Shown here: positions 7,966 to 18,553 of the stretch, in pieces
How the letters are laid out: each line of letters starts with the position of its first letter
Position numbering within the stretch: position 1 is the first letter of the stretch
Assembly: GCA_030649835.1 (NCBI GenBank)
Contig: JAUSES010000004.1
Location: forward strand, 1 to 40,078
DNA from: a bacterium
GTDB taxonomy: Bacteria > Patescibacteriota > Minisyncoccia > Phycocordibacterales > UBA1550
DNA length: 40,078 nt
Direction: 5' to 3'
The notes under the pieces: model-generated
Databases searched by the model: none
What the model was told of the DNA's origin: nothing
Seen by the model: the letters and a program-made list of their open reading frames with translations, nothing else
Translations under genes and position numbers: made by a program

Positions 7966-7991
7966 ACCCAGCCCCTCAAGAGGGGCTGGGT
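7966..7991 (-). terminator. Intrinsic terminator downstream of rpmG
   Basis: Minus strand ACCCAGCCCCTCTTGAGGGGCTGGGT followed by TTTATTTTATG. Confidence 0.88.
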
Positions 7992-8026
7992 AAGAAAAAT
8001 ATGGTCACTTTGCTCCCTATTTTTAC

Positions 8027-8185
8027 TTACTTCTTTGCCTCCTTGTGTACGGTATGCTTCTTACACCAATTACAGTATTTGTCGAGCTCAATTTTACGCT
8101 CAACAAGCTTCTTGTTCTTGCGGGTCCAGTAGTTTACGCGTTTGCAGGTCTTGCACGCGAGTTTGATAAGTTGGTCTTGTGACAT
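8027..8185 (-). CDS. rpmG: 50S ribosomal protein L33
   Basis: Manual translation (below ORF-track size): MSQDQLIKLACKTCKRVNYWTRKNKKLVERKIELDKYCNWCKKHTVHKEAKK*; zinc-binding CXXC pairs. Confidence 0.93.
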   Translation of the reverse strand: MSQDQLIKLACKTCKRVNYWTRKNKKLVERKIELDKYCNWCKKHTVHKEAKK

Positions 8186-8383
8186 GGTTTTCCCATCCTA
8201 CTACAAGCGAACAAAAAAGGCAAATTTTTTGGGTTCTTCGACAATTAGTGTGGTGGATAACTAACAAAGACGGCTCTGTTAGGCTGTAAAAAGGTCAGAA
8301 CCAACTCAAATCATCGCTAGACACCCCGCAGATCATACAAGGCTTCCTTCTTATAAGAAATTTGTCAAAATATACTTTAAAAA

Positions 8384-8526
8384 CTTTGAATTACGAAACT
8401 GCAATATCCCAGCATCGTCTTTGCGAGCAGAGCGAAGCAATCCAGGATTATGCTCGATAAACTCTGGATTGCCACGTTGGATTACCAACTCGCAAAGACG
8501 GAAAACTAGAGTTTCGTAATTCAAAG
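8384..8526. mobile_element. MITE-like palindromic element, copy A (143 bp)
   Basis: TIRs CTTTGAATTACGAAACT / AGTTTCGTAATTCAAAG; flanked by the 7-bp direct repeat TTAAAAA (8377-8383 and 8527-8533). Confidence 0.9.
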
Positions 8527-8640
8527 TTAAAAACAACGATTTTTAAATTTTAGGTAAATTAGCCATTAAAAGCTGAGTTAAATCTTCCACACTAATTGTT
8601 GTAGAACCATTTTTGAACTTATTCAGTATCAGATAATTGC

Positions 8641-10713
8641 CTATTTTACCAACTGCTCCCTAAGCATAATTATCTCATCACGAAGTATCGCCGCGGTTTC
8701 AAAGTCGAGCTCCTTCACTGCTTTGCTCATTTCCTTCTCCTTCAGCTTCAAAAGTTTTTGAGGGTCTTTTATGAAAATTTGAGAGTCAATATTTAAGTTC
8801 ATCTTGACCGCTTTCATATGGTCAGTTTCAAGATGCTCAGTAATATCCTTGATTTGTTTAATGATTGTTTTTGGAGTGATGCCGTGTTCTTTGTTGTACG
8901 CAACCTGTATCGCACGACGACGACTTGTTTCTTTGACTGCGCGCTCGATGGAACCAGTTATATTTTCGGCATAGAGGATTACGCGCCCTTCTACGTTACG
9001 CGCAGCACGACCTATTATCTGAATAAGCGCTGTCTCAGAGCGAAGAAAGCCCTCCTTGTCTGCGTCGAGAATACCAATGAGCGTCACTTCTGGGAGGTCG
9101 AGCCCCTCACGGAGGAGGTTCACCCCAACAATGCAGTCAAAAGTACCCCTTCTGAATTCAGTCAGAATCTGGATGCGTTCAATCGTTTTTATGTCGCTAT
9201 GTAAATACTCGGCTTTGATACCCTCCCCTTTTAGATACTCTGAAAGATCCTCCGCCATTTTTTTGGTAAGAGTAGTAGCAATGACACGCCCGCCTTTTTG
9301 TACTGCTTTCTTTGTTTCTGAAATGAAATCTTGAATTTGACCCCTATACTCGCTTTGCGGGTCGGGCGAACCGCCCATGGAAGTTTTGGCGGTTTTAGCC
9401 TTGTATGCTCCTTTTTCTAGAATTGGACGAATTGATATTTCAGGATCAATGAGGCCTGTCGGGCGAATCACCTGCTCTACTACCTGAGAGCTGTTTTCCT
9501 TTTCGTAGGTAGAAGGTGTAGCTGATGTGAAAATCATTTGACCCACACGCTCATGGAACTCCTCCGAGCGAAGGGGCCTGTTGTCCATTGCGGACGGCAA
9601 GCGAAAACCAAATTCAACGAGTGTCTTTTTGCGTGACTGGTCCCCTGCATACATACCACCGATTTGCGGAATGGTCACGTGCGACTCGTCTATGACAGTA
9701 AGGAAGTCTGGCTTGCCGTCCTTTGTGCGGGGAAAGTACGAGAGTAGAGTATCGGGTGCCGAACCCGCCGGTCGCCCTGACATTGGCCGTGAATAGTTCT
9801 CTATACCACTACAGTATCCCACCTCACGGATCATGGCGAGGTCGTAGGTGGTGCGACGCTTTAAACGCTCTGCCTCAAGGAGCTTCCCTTCTTTCTCAAA
9901 CTTTTTGAGCTGGGCATCAAGCTCTGTCTTAATGACTTTCATCGCACGTGCCTTTTCCTTGTCGTTGGTAATAAAGTGCTTGGCTGGGAAAACAAAAATG
10001 GACTCTGGGGTGTCTGTAATTCTTTGTGATACTGGATCAACTTTATTAATTAATTGTATCCCTCTTGCATCGAGTGTTAGGCTCCAAACTATTTTCTCAG
10101 ACACTGGCATTATCTCGATAAGCGCACCAATGGAGCGAAATGTTCCCGGCGTGAGGTCAGCGTTTGTGCGGGTGAAATGAATGTTGATGAGGTTCATCAT
10201 GAGGCTTTTGCGGTCAATTTTTTGACCAGCAAAAAGTTTCATATTTTCTTTTTCATATTCTGCAGGCGAGCCCAAACCATAAATACAAGAAACTGATGCC
10301 ACGATGATGACGTCTTTCCTTGTGAGAAGCGCCTGTGTGGATGCGTGGCGAAGGCGGTCAATCTCTTCGTTAATCTGCGCATCCTTCTCAATGTATGTGT
10401 CGGTCGTCGGCATGTACGCCTCCGGCTGATAGTAGTCGTAGTATGACACAAAGTAGTGCACCGCATTGTTGGGGAAAAACTCTTTGTATTCCTGCGCGAG
10501 CTGAGCGGCAAGCGTTTTGTTGTGTGCGATGACAAGAGTGGGCTTGCCTACAGTGGCGATGATATTCGCCATGGTAAATGTTTTCCCCGAACCCGTCACA
10601 CCGAGGAGTGTCTGCGCCCGCATCCCCTTTTTCAACCCACCCAAAAGCTCCTTGATCGCCTTTGGCTGATCCCCCGCAGGAGGCCACGCTGATTTTAGGT
10701 TAAATACTGGCAT
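8641..10713 (-). CDS. uvrB: Excinuclease ABC subunit B
   Basis: LLGVTGSGKTFTMANII, YFVSYYDYYQPEAYMPTTDTYIEKD, DCIVGVNLLREGLDLPEVTLIGILDADKEGFLRS, C-terminal UVR motif. Start MPVFNLKS. Confidence 0.98.
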   Translation of the reverse strand: MPVFNLKSAWPPAGDQPKAIKELLGGLKKGMRAQTLLGVTGSGKTFTMANIIATVGKPTLVIAHNKTLAAQLAQEYKEFFPNNAVHYFVSYYDYYQPEAYMPTTDTYIEKDAQINEEIDRLRHASTQALLTRKDVIIVASVSCIYGLGSPAEYEKENMKLFAGQKIDRKSLMMNLINIHFTRTNADLTPGTFRSIGALIEIMPVSEKIVWSLTLDARGIQLINKVDPVSQRITDTPESIFVFPAKHFITNDKEKARAMKVIKTELDAQLKKFEKEGKLLEAERLKRRTTYDLAMIREVGYCSGIENYSRPMSGRPAGSAPDTLLSYFPRTKDGKPDFLTVIDESHVTIPQIGGMYAGDQSRKKTLVEFGFRLPSAMDNRPLRSEEFHERVGQMIFTSATPSTYEKENSSQVVEQVIRPTGLIDPEISIRPILEKGAYKAKTAKTSMGGSPDPQSEYRGQIQDFISETKKAVQKGGRVIATTLTKKMAEDLSEYLKGEGIKAEYLHSDIKTIERIQILTEFRRGTFDCIVGVNLLREGLDLPEVTLIGILDADKEGFLRSETALIQIIGRAARNVEGRVILYAENITGSIERAVKETSRRRAIQVAYNKEHGITPKTIIKQIKDITEHLETDHMKAVKMNLNIDSQIFIKDPQKLLKLKEKEMSKAVKELDFETAAILRDEIIMLREQLVK

Positions 10714-10804
10714 GAGTTGACAATATAGCACGAAAGAGTGGTTATTGATAATAATTTGCTTAACAATTATTTATTGTCGTCAACAGGTCGAAACCAAAGT
10801 TACA

Positions 10805-10945
10805 CTAAAATCCAAAAATGAAAAAAGCAACAAGTGCAAGCGATGCGAATATTAGCAATTCAAAAATACTAGTTACAACAAAATCTTTTAGCCCTGCAAA
10901 AAATTGGACGTTCACAACGTGTAAAAAATGTTTTATTTTTTCCAT
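10805..10945 (-). CDS. Small single-TM peptide (46 aa)
   Basis: Manual translation: MEKIKHFLHVVNVQFFAGLKDFVVTSIFELLIFASLALVAFFIFGF*. Confidence 0.45.
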   Translation of the reverse strand: MEKIKHFLHVVNVQFFAGLKDFVVTSIFELLIFASLALVAFFIFGF

Positions 10946-10983
10946 ATTTTATATTTTGTGTAGCATGTCTTAAAAAAGGCATG

Positions 10984-11307
10984 CTACTGCTCCTTACTTC
11001 TTCCATTAAAATATTTCAAAATCTCTATCAGACCTTTGTGTAAAAAGAAGATTATGATTGGAAGAAGTAGAAGAGAAAAAAAAGTAACAATAACTAAAAA
11101 AGAAGTTAGAATATCCTTTCCCGATAAGATCAGGAAAACAGAAAAAACCATAGCTGCAACAATCTCAGCTAAATAGAGAGATAAAATAAAAGATGCTCTC
11201 GATTTTTCAGCAGGAGGTTTTTTTAGTGTTTGTTTTGGTTCTATCATTTTAAAAAACGCGTGAAAATGGGAGTTAGGATTACTTATCTTTATTCTTTGAT
11301 TGATCAT
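10984..11307 (-). CDS. Small membrane protein (two predicted TM helices)
   Basis: ASFILSLYLAEIVAAMVFSVFLILSG...ILTSFLVIVTFFSLLLLPIIIFFL; start may be internal Met at 11247. Confidence 0.6.
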   Translation of the reverse strand: MINQRIKISNPNSHFHAFFKMIEPKQTLKKPPAEKSRASFILSLYLAEIVAAMVFSVFLILSGKDILTSFLVIVTFFSLLLLPIIIFFLHKGLIEILKYFNGRSKEQ

Positions 11308-11695
11308 CGAGCTTAAAAGAATACTGATAGTTTGCGTACAAGAACAGACCGAAAATCAGGTTTCCAAAAAGTAGCGCATAAACTGCTCCTAGTTCGTGAG
11401 ATATTGTATAAGAGTAGACCGTCATTATATTTTTAAGAATCAAAATAAATACACCCGCATAAAAAAAAGTTCTCCAAAATTGAGCATTCTTTATTTTGCG
11501 TAAAAAAACTACATTAAATAAAAAAATGGAAGAAATAGCATAATATGCTATTTCTGGCGATACTTTATTGAAACCAAAATAAAGTTTGTTCATTAAAATA
11601 TTAAAAACAGAAAAAGTTATATTGAATAAAAAAAGTAACGCCAACATAAACATTATCACATAAAAAATGTTGTCACCTATATTTGATTTTTCCAT
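11279..11695 (-). CDS. Small multi-TM membrane protein
   Basis: MEKSNIGDNIFYVIMFMLALLFLFNITFSVFNILMNKLYF...; about four hydrophobic segments. Start ATG 11695, 17 nt beyond the terminator hairpin. Confidence 0.6.
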   Translation of the reverse strand: MEKSNIGDNIFYVIMFMLALLFLFNITFSVFNILMNKLYFGFNKVSPEIAYYAISSIFLFNVVFLRKIKNAQFWRTFFYAGVFILILKNIMTVYSYTISHELGAVYALLFGNLIFGLFLYANYQYSFKLDDQSKNKDK

Positions 11696-11711
11696 AATTT
11701 TAAAATTGATT

Positions 11712-11746
11712 AAAAAAGAGGGGTAGATAATATAATCCACCCCTCT
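11712..11746 (-). terminator. Intrinsic terminator after the putative precursor-peptide gene
   Basis: Minus strand AGAGGGGTGGATTATATTATCTACCCCTCT then TTTTT. Confidence 0.8.
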
Positions 11747-11764
11747 CATTGTTAATTATCCCGT

Positions 11765-12088
11765 TTAAACGGGCAACCCTATCTCCCTTGCAAAAATAAT
11801 CAAGGATGGACTACTTGTCACCCACTGAGGATCTGTGATCCATTTGTAATACATATAGGTGACACTTACAAGTGTCCACACCCCCATCACCACGACCCAG
11901 TTTTCTCCCCTAACTTCCCCCGCTTTCTCATCCGAAAGTGGCATGAGTTGCATCGCATCAATTTCCGATAGGGTTGCGGTGGGATTTGCAGCAAGCGAAG
12001 TGTTAACTTCGCTTGCGTAGGTCGCTGTTGTAAACAAGGTGGTACAAGCAAATACCACCGCCAAAAGTAAAGCTGTTACTTTTTTCAT
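11765..12088 (-). CDS. Secreted precursor-like peptide: signal peptide, double-glycine-like leader motif, Trp/Tyr-rich hydrophobic core
   Basis: MKKVTALLLAVVFACTTLFTTATYASEVNTSLAANPTATLSEIDAMQLMPLSDEKAGEVRG-ENWVVVMGVWTLVSVTYMYYKWITDPQWVTSSPSLIIFAREIGLPV; SD AGGGAG 7 nt before ATG 12088. Confidence 0.65.
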   Translation of the reverse strand: MKKVTALLLAVVFACTTLFTTATYASEVNTSLAANPTATLSEIDAMQLMPLSDEKAGEVRGENWVVVMGVWTLVSVTYMYYKWITDPQWVTSSPSLIIFAREIGLPV

Positions 12089-12185
12089 CTGTATACTCCC
12101 TAATTTAAGTTGAAGGAACTGCTTTTCAGACACGATGACCTGTATCTGATATAAAATATACACGAAGCGAGTTTTGAAATCAATA

Positions 12186-12214
12186 TTGACAGGGGGGGGA
12201 AGGTAAGGTATGAT
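12186..12214 (+). promoter_or_regulatory. Consensus sigma70-like promoter for the barrel/C39 operon
   Basis: TTGACA (12186-12191), 17-nt spacer containing a G8 tract, TATGAT (12209-12214). Confidence 0.8.
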
Positions 12215-12280
12215 GGCGAAAGTTAGTGAATCACCTTGGTGGTTTACTTTTTTGTTCTTAAATATAGATGGGAGAAATAA

Positions 12281-13114
12281 ATGAAAGTAAAGCTGATAGC
12301 TGTATGCGCCTTACTGATTGTTACAACCTCTGCGCTTGCTGAAGAAGCAATCCCGGTAACCAATCAAGATGAACTCGGTATGGACCAAAAACTTGCGCGC
12401 GTATACGACCTATATCGTAAAGGCGACACAGTTTCACTCAAGCCGAGCGAAATGCAGATGGGTGTTGGTGTGGCCTACACAACTAGCAACAAAGAAACAT
12501 TTGGTTTACGGCAGAGTGCTCGCACTCTCTCGACACAAGTTTTTGCAAGTCGTGGTATTGGTTCTGGTATGGAAGTTTCTGTGTCTGTACCGTATCTTGC
12601 GCAATCACAGCGTGTTGAAACATCAAGCGAGGCACTTGCAAGAAATGAGCTTTACGGTATAGGTGACCCAACAGTGCGAGTCATGAAGATACTTTCGACG
12701 AAGGAGGTAAGTACAACGGGGATTCTCTCGGTGTCACTTCCTTGGGGAAAAGACGAGCTCTCTCGCAGGGAGACTCACACTTCTCTGGGTGCAAGCTGGA
12801 GCAAGGTTTTACGTCCGGCGTTTATAACGGGAGGTCTCACGTGGGAACGTGATTGGAAAAGCGATGTCAATGGTCTCGGCTACAATGCGGGACTTGGCTT
12901 TTTTCTCAACCATGCTCTTTCGGTTGGTGGTGAACTGTCGGGTGTTGCAGTGCTTAATCCAAAAATGGGAGCAACGCGAGACAGCATGGCACTAGGTCTC
13001 AAGGTTGCATATCAAACAGTACCAGACTTTGGTGTTGTTGTGCTTACAAACTTTGCAGTTGCAACTGACACACCGCAATCAACAATTGGTGTTACCACCT
13101 ACTGGAGGTTTTGA
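12281..13114 (+). CDS. Signal-peptide-bearing beta-barrel-like (outer-membrane-type) protein
   Basis: Signal peptide MKVKLIAVCALLIVTTSALA|EE; then alternating amphipathic strands (MEVSVSVPYL, TGILSVSLPWG, HTSLGASWSKV, NAGLGFFLNHALSVGGELSG, MALGLKVAYQ) ending TTYWRF with C-terminal Phe; SD GGGAG. Confidence 0.72.
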   Translation: MKVKLIAVCALLIVTTSALAEEAIPVTNQDELGMDQKLARVYDLYRKGDTVSLKPSEMQMGVGVAYTTSNKETFGLRQSARTLSTQVFASRGIGSGMEVSVSVPYLAQSQRVETSSEALARNELYGIGDPTVRVMKILSTKEVSTTGILSVSLPWGKDELSRRETHTSLGASWSKVLRPAFITGGLTWERDWKSDVNGLGYNAGLGFFLNHALSVGGELSGVAVLNPKMGATRDSMALGLKVAYQTVPDFGVVVLTNFAVATDTPQSTIGVTTYWRF

Positions 13115-13764
13115 TGAAAAAAGTATGGACGTTGGCTCTTGTTTTACTCACTCTCTCAAGTCCAACTCGGGCATCACCTGATGCGCCATGGACATGGGAG
13201 GAAGTGCGCTTTGGCGGAATAATGGAGCAAGGTCTAGATAATTCCTGTGGCCTTGCATCACTTCTTACTATCATGCGGACACACTTCGGTGATGAGCGAT
13301 TTGACGAACAGTCGCTTCTCAAAAAATATATGGATGATGCTAGCGAAGCAGAGCTTGCTCTATCCATGAGAAACGGACTTTCACTCCTTGAGCTCGAGAA
13401 ACTCACACAGTCAATCGGATATACCACGGCAAAAAAGGTATTAACTTTGGGAGAACTTGAACGACTTATATCTTTTGTCCCCGTTCTTGTGTATCTTGAG
13501 ATCGGAAAACTGCGACACTTCACTGTAGTACGCGGAGTAAACAAAGAGTCTGTTCTTTTGGGAGATCCCTCGCGCGGAAATGTAGAATACTCGCGCGATG
13601 AATTTATGTCTGAATGGAAAACATTAAAAGATTTCCCAGAAAAAACAGGAGTGGCGTTAATTATCGTACGAAACGAAGGAGTGTTTGCGCAAAAACTTCT
13701 CAAGGAACCAGCATCTTACGACTCTGCATCTTTTATTGAAATACGAAGACAAATGATTAAATAG
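13114..13764 (+). CDS. Secreted C39-family cysteine peptidase-like protein
   Basis: Signal peptide MKKVWTLALVLLTLSSPTRA; C39 Cys motif GLDNSCGLASLLTIM and HFTVVRGVNKESVLLGDPSRG (His/Asp region); ATG overlaps the upstream TGA; SD GGAGG. Confidence 0.85.
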   Translation: MKKVWTLALVLLTLSSPTRASPDAPWTWEEVRFGGIMEQGLDNSCGLASLLTIMRTHFGDERFDEQSLLKKYMDDASEAELALSMRNGLSLLELEKLTQSIGYTTAKKVLTLGELERLISFVPVLVYLEIGKLRHFTVVRGVNKESVLLGDPSRGNVEYSRDEFMSEWKTLKDFPEKTGVALIIVRNEGVFAQKLLKEPASYDSASFIEIRRQMIK

Positions 13765-13774
13765 CAAGGCTTAG

Positions 13775-13800
13775 AGGCGAATCAATTTGATTCGCCTTTT

Positions 13801-13803
<3 letters not shown>
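13775..13803 (+). terminator. Intrinsic terminator after the C39 gene
   Basis: AGGCGAATCA-ATT-TGATTCGCCT followed by TTTTT. Confidence 0.85.
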
Positions 13804-16207
<2,404 letters not shown>

Positions 16208-16210
16208 TTT

Positions 16211-17050
16211 TTAGTAAAAATAATGCGCACGGGCAACTGATAGTGCCCCATAAAGGCCACCAAAATCATCGAGTTCAGCTTTTTCAATCTGTGGTGCTGT
16301 GGGAAATATTTTTAGAATATCGGCGAGATGCTTGCGTACAGCTTCTACGGGGATCCCCACCTCCTTCATCATTGAACCACCGAGTACAATAATATCTGGA
16401 GACCAGTGAACAATTGTGTTGTTGAGCCCATACGCCAGAAATTTTGCAAGTTCGTCCCACACCTTCTCGTCATGAATTTCAAATGGCTTCATGCCAAAAC
16501 GTTTTTCAATGGCTGTTCCAGAAACATATGCCTCAAGATCGTTCCCTTCACAGGTAGGGCATAGTGTGTTGTCGGGGTCAATGATTTGGTGTCCGGGTTC
16601 AAAGCCGATTGCATTTCTGTCTATTTCACCATCTACGATGCGCGCACCTCCCACACCAGTACTAATGGTCATGTAAACGACGATTTTTTTATCGCGTCCG
16701 GCACCAAAATTTGCCTCACCGAGGCCTACGAGTGCCGCATCGTTATCTAGCTCTACTGGGACTTTGTATGCCTCTACGAGGGAGTTTTTTAGATCATGAC
16801 CGACCCACTCGCCTAGATTTGGACTCTTCAAAAGCCCTGTCTTTGCTTCATTGAGCGGACCTGCAATACCTCCTACAATGGCATCGATGGGCTCACCATT
16901 TGAAAGATTCTCAATGATACGCTTGAGTGTATCAATGCCCTCATTAAAATTTTTCGGCGTAGAAACAACCACCGGAGTAGTTAGGAATTTTTTACGGTCT
17001 GCAGAAACCACCCGCATTTTTGTACCTCCAATATCAAACAGAATAAACAT
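16211..17050 (-). CDS. ROK-family sugar kinase (glucokinase-like)
   Basis: FDIGGTKMRVV, VELDNDAALVGLGE, STGVGGARIVDG, GFEPGHQIIDPDNTLCPTCEGNDLEAYVSG. Confidence 0.88.
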   Translation of the reverse strand: MFILFDIGGTKMRVVSADRKKFLTTPVVVSTPKNFNEGIDTLKRIIENLSNGEPIDAIVGGIAGPLNEAKTGLLKSPNLGEWVGHDLKNSLVEAYKVPVELDNDAALVGLGEANFGAGRDKKIVVYMTISTGVGGARIVDGEIDRNAIGFEPGHQIIDPDNTLCPTCEGNDLEAYVSGTAIEKRFGMKPFEIHDEKVWDELAKFLAYGLNNTIVHWSPDIIVLGGSMMKEVGIPVEAVRKHLADILKIFPTAPQIEKAELDDFGGLYGALSVARAHYFY

Positions 17051-17099
17051 ATCCTCTATTCTATCAGGTGAAGCTCAAAAAACCAAAAGTAGATATTAA

Positions 17100-17281
17100 C
17101 CTTGAATTACGAAATACCGTATTCTCGTATCGTCTTTTGAATTAGCAGATTCACGTTCTGGACGCAGACTTTTGGACGAAGACTTTCAGAAGCAATCTAG
17201 GATTATATGTGATGAACTCTGGATTGCTTCGCAGGAGTACCTACTCGCAAAGACGGGGAATTGGAGTTTAGTAATTCAAAG
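17100..17281. mobile_element. MITE-like element, copy C (182 bp, with extra internal sequence)
   Basis: CCTTGAATTACGAAAT...AATTGGAGTTTAGTAATTCAAAG; flanked by the 6-bp direct repeat TATTAA. Confidence 0.82.
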
Positions 17282-17283
17282 TA

Positions 17284-18540
17284 TTAAATACGTCCTCTTG
17301 CGCGCATGGCCTCAAGAATACGTTCCACACCAATGAGAAATGCTGCGTCGCGGAGAGAAATGCTGTGTTTTTTTGCACGGGCCCAAACTTCAGTGAACGC
17401 ACCCTGCATTATGGGTTTCAACTTCTCTAGAACCTCCTTTTCTGTCCAATAAAAATTCATACCGTTTTGCACCCACTCAAAGTAGCTTACAGTCACTCCA
17501 CCCGCATTTGCCAACACGTCTGGAACCACCGTGATTCCACGCTTGAATAATATTTCATCGGCCTCAGGCGTCGTGGGGCCGTTTGCTATTTCAAGGATAA
17601 TTTGAGCTTTTATTTTTTCCGCATTACTTTTATGAATAGCTCCGTCTAGCGCTGCAGGAATTAGGACATCGCATTCACATTCAAGTAGTTCCTCGTTCGT
17701 AATTATTTTTAGACTAGAATCGACTTCTTCAGCAGCACTTTCGACTGAGCCTTGCTCCACTTTAGTAGCAAAAATTTTCTCCGGATCAAAACCGTTTACA
17801 TTATAGATGCCACCTTTACTATCAGACACTGCGACTATTGAATACCCCAGAGCATGCAGAATTCTTGCAATATGATAGCCGGTGTTTCCAAATCCCTGTA
17901 TAGCAACTTTCAGGGGGTTCTTAGCAATATTTGCAGTCTCTAAAAGTTTTTCAAGAACATACACCCCACCTTGACCTGTTGCAGGTGTTCGCCCCAGACT
18001 TCCCCCAAGAGTGATGGGTTTTCCAGTGATAACCCCCGGCTCACTTCGTCCGGTATTTTTTTCAAACTCATCCATTATATACGCCATTATCTGTGGCGTT
18101 GTGTACATGTCTGGTGCAGGGATGTCCTTATCCTTTCCGATGTCTTCCACCATAGCATGCGCCCACGCACGCGAAACCTCCTCAATTTCTTTTTCTGAAA
18201 AATCCTTTGGGTTAAATTGGACGCCACCCTTTGCCCCACCAAGAGGAATGTTCACTACAGCACATTTAATAGCCATTGCAGCAGCAAGCGCTTTTACTTC
18301 ATCGAGATCAGCTTCTGGATGGAAACGAATCCCACCCTTGTATGGACCTCGCGCATTATTAAACTGTACACGATACGCAAGAAACTCCTTTTCACCAGAT
18401 GCTGTTTTTACTTTGATTTTCTTCTCAATAATTTTATCGGGAGTGACGAGTGCGTGTATTTCCTTGTCGTTAAGATTAAGAATTTTCGCCGCCTTTTTAA
18501 GGTTTGTTTGATAGTTTTGAAATGGTGTTCGTGTGTTCAT
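17284..18540 (-). CDS. gdhA: Glu/Leu/Phe/Val dehydrogenase (glutamate dehydrogenase)
   Basis: GPYKGGIRFHPEADLDEVKALAAAMAIKCAVVNIPLGGAKGGV, IQGFGNTGYHIARIL, VLANAGGVTVSYFEWVQN. Confidence 0.95.
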   Translation of the reverse strand: MNTRTPFQNYQTNLKKAAKILNLNDKEIHALVTPDKIIEKKIKVKTASGEKEFLAYRVQFNNARGPYKGGIRFHPEADLDEVKALAAAMAIKCAVVNIPLGGAKGGVQFNPKDFSEKEIEEVSRAWAHAMVEDIGKDKDIPAPDMYTTPQIMAYIMDEFEKNTGRSEPGVITGKPITLGGSLGRTPATGQGGVYVLEKLLETANIAKNPLKVAIQGFGNTGYHIARILHALGYSIVAVSDSKGGIYNVNGFDPEKIFATKVEQGSVESAAEEVDSSLKIITNEELLECECDVLIPAALDGAIHKSNAEKIKAQIILEIANGPTTPEADEILFKRGITVVPDVLANAGGVTVSYFEWVQNGMNFYWTEKEVLEKLKPIMQGAFTEVWARAKKHSISLRDAAFLIGVERILEAMRARGRI

Positions 18541-18553
18541 TTATGCAGGACAA

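Noticed and set aside
8351-8536. 61-aa minus ORF (MFLTLNYETLVFRLCELV...)
   Set aside because: It lies entirely within MITE copy A; the reading frame is a by-product of the palindrome.
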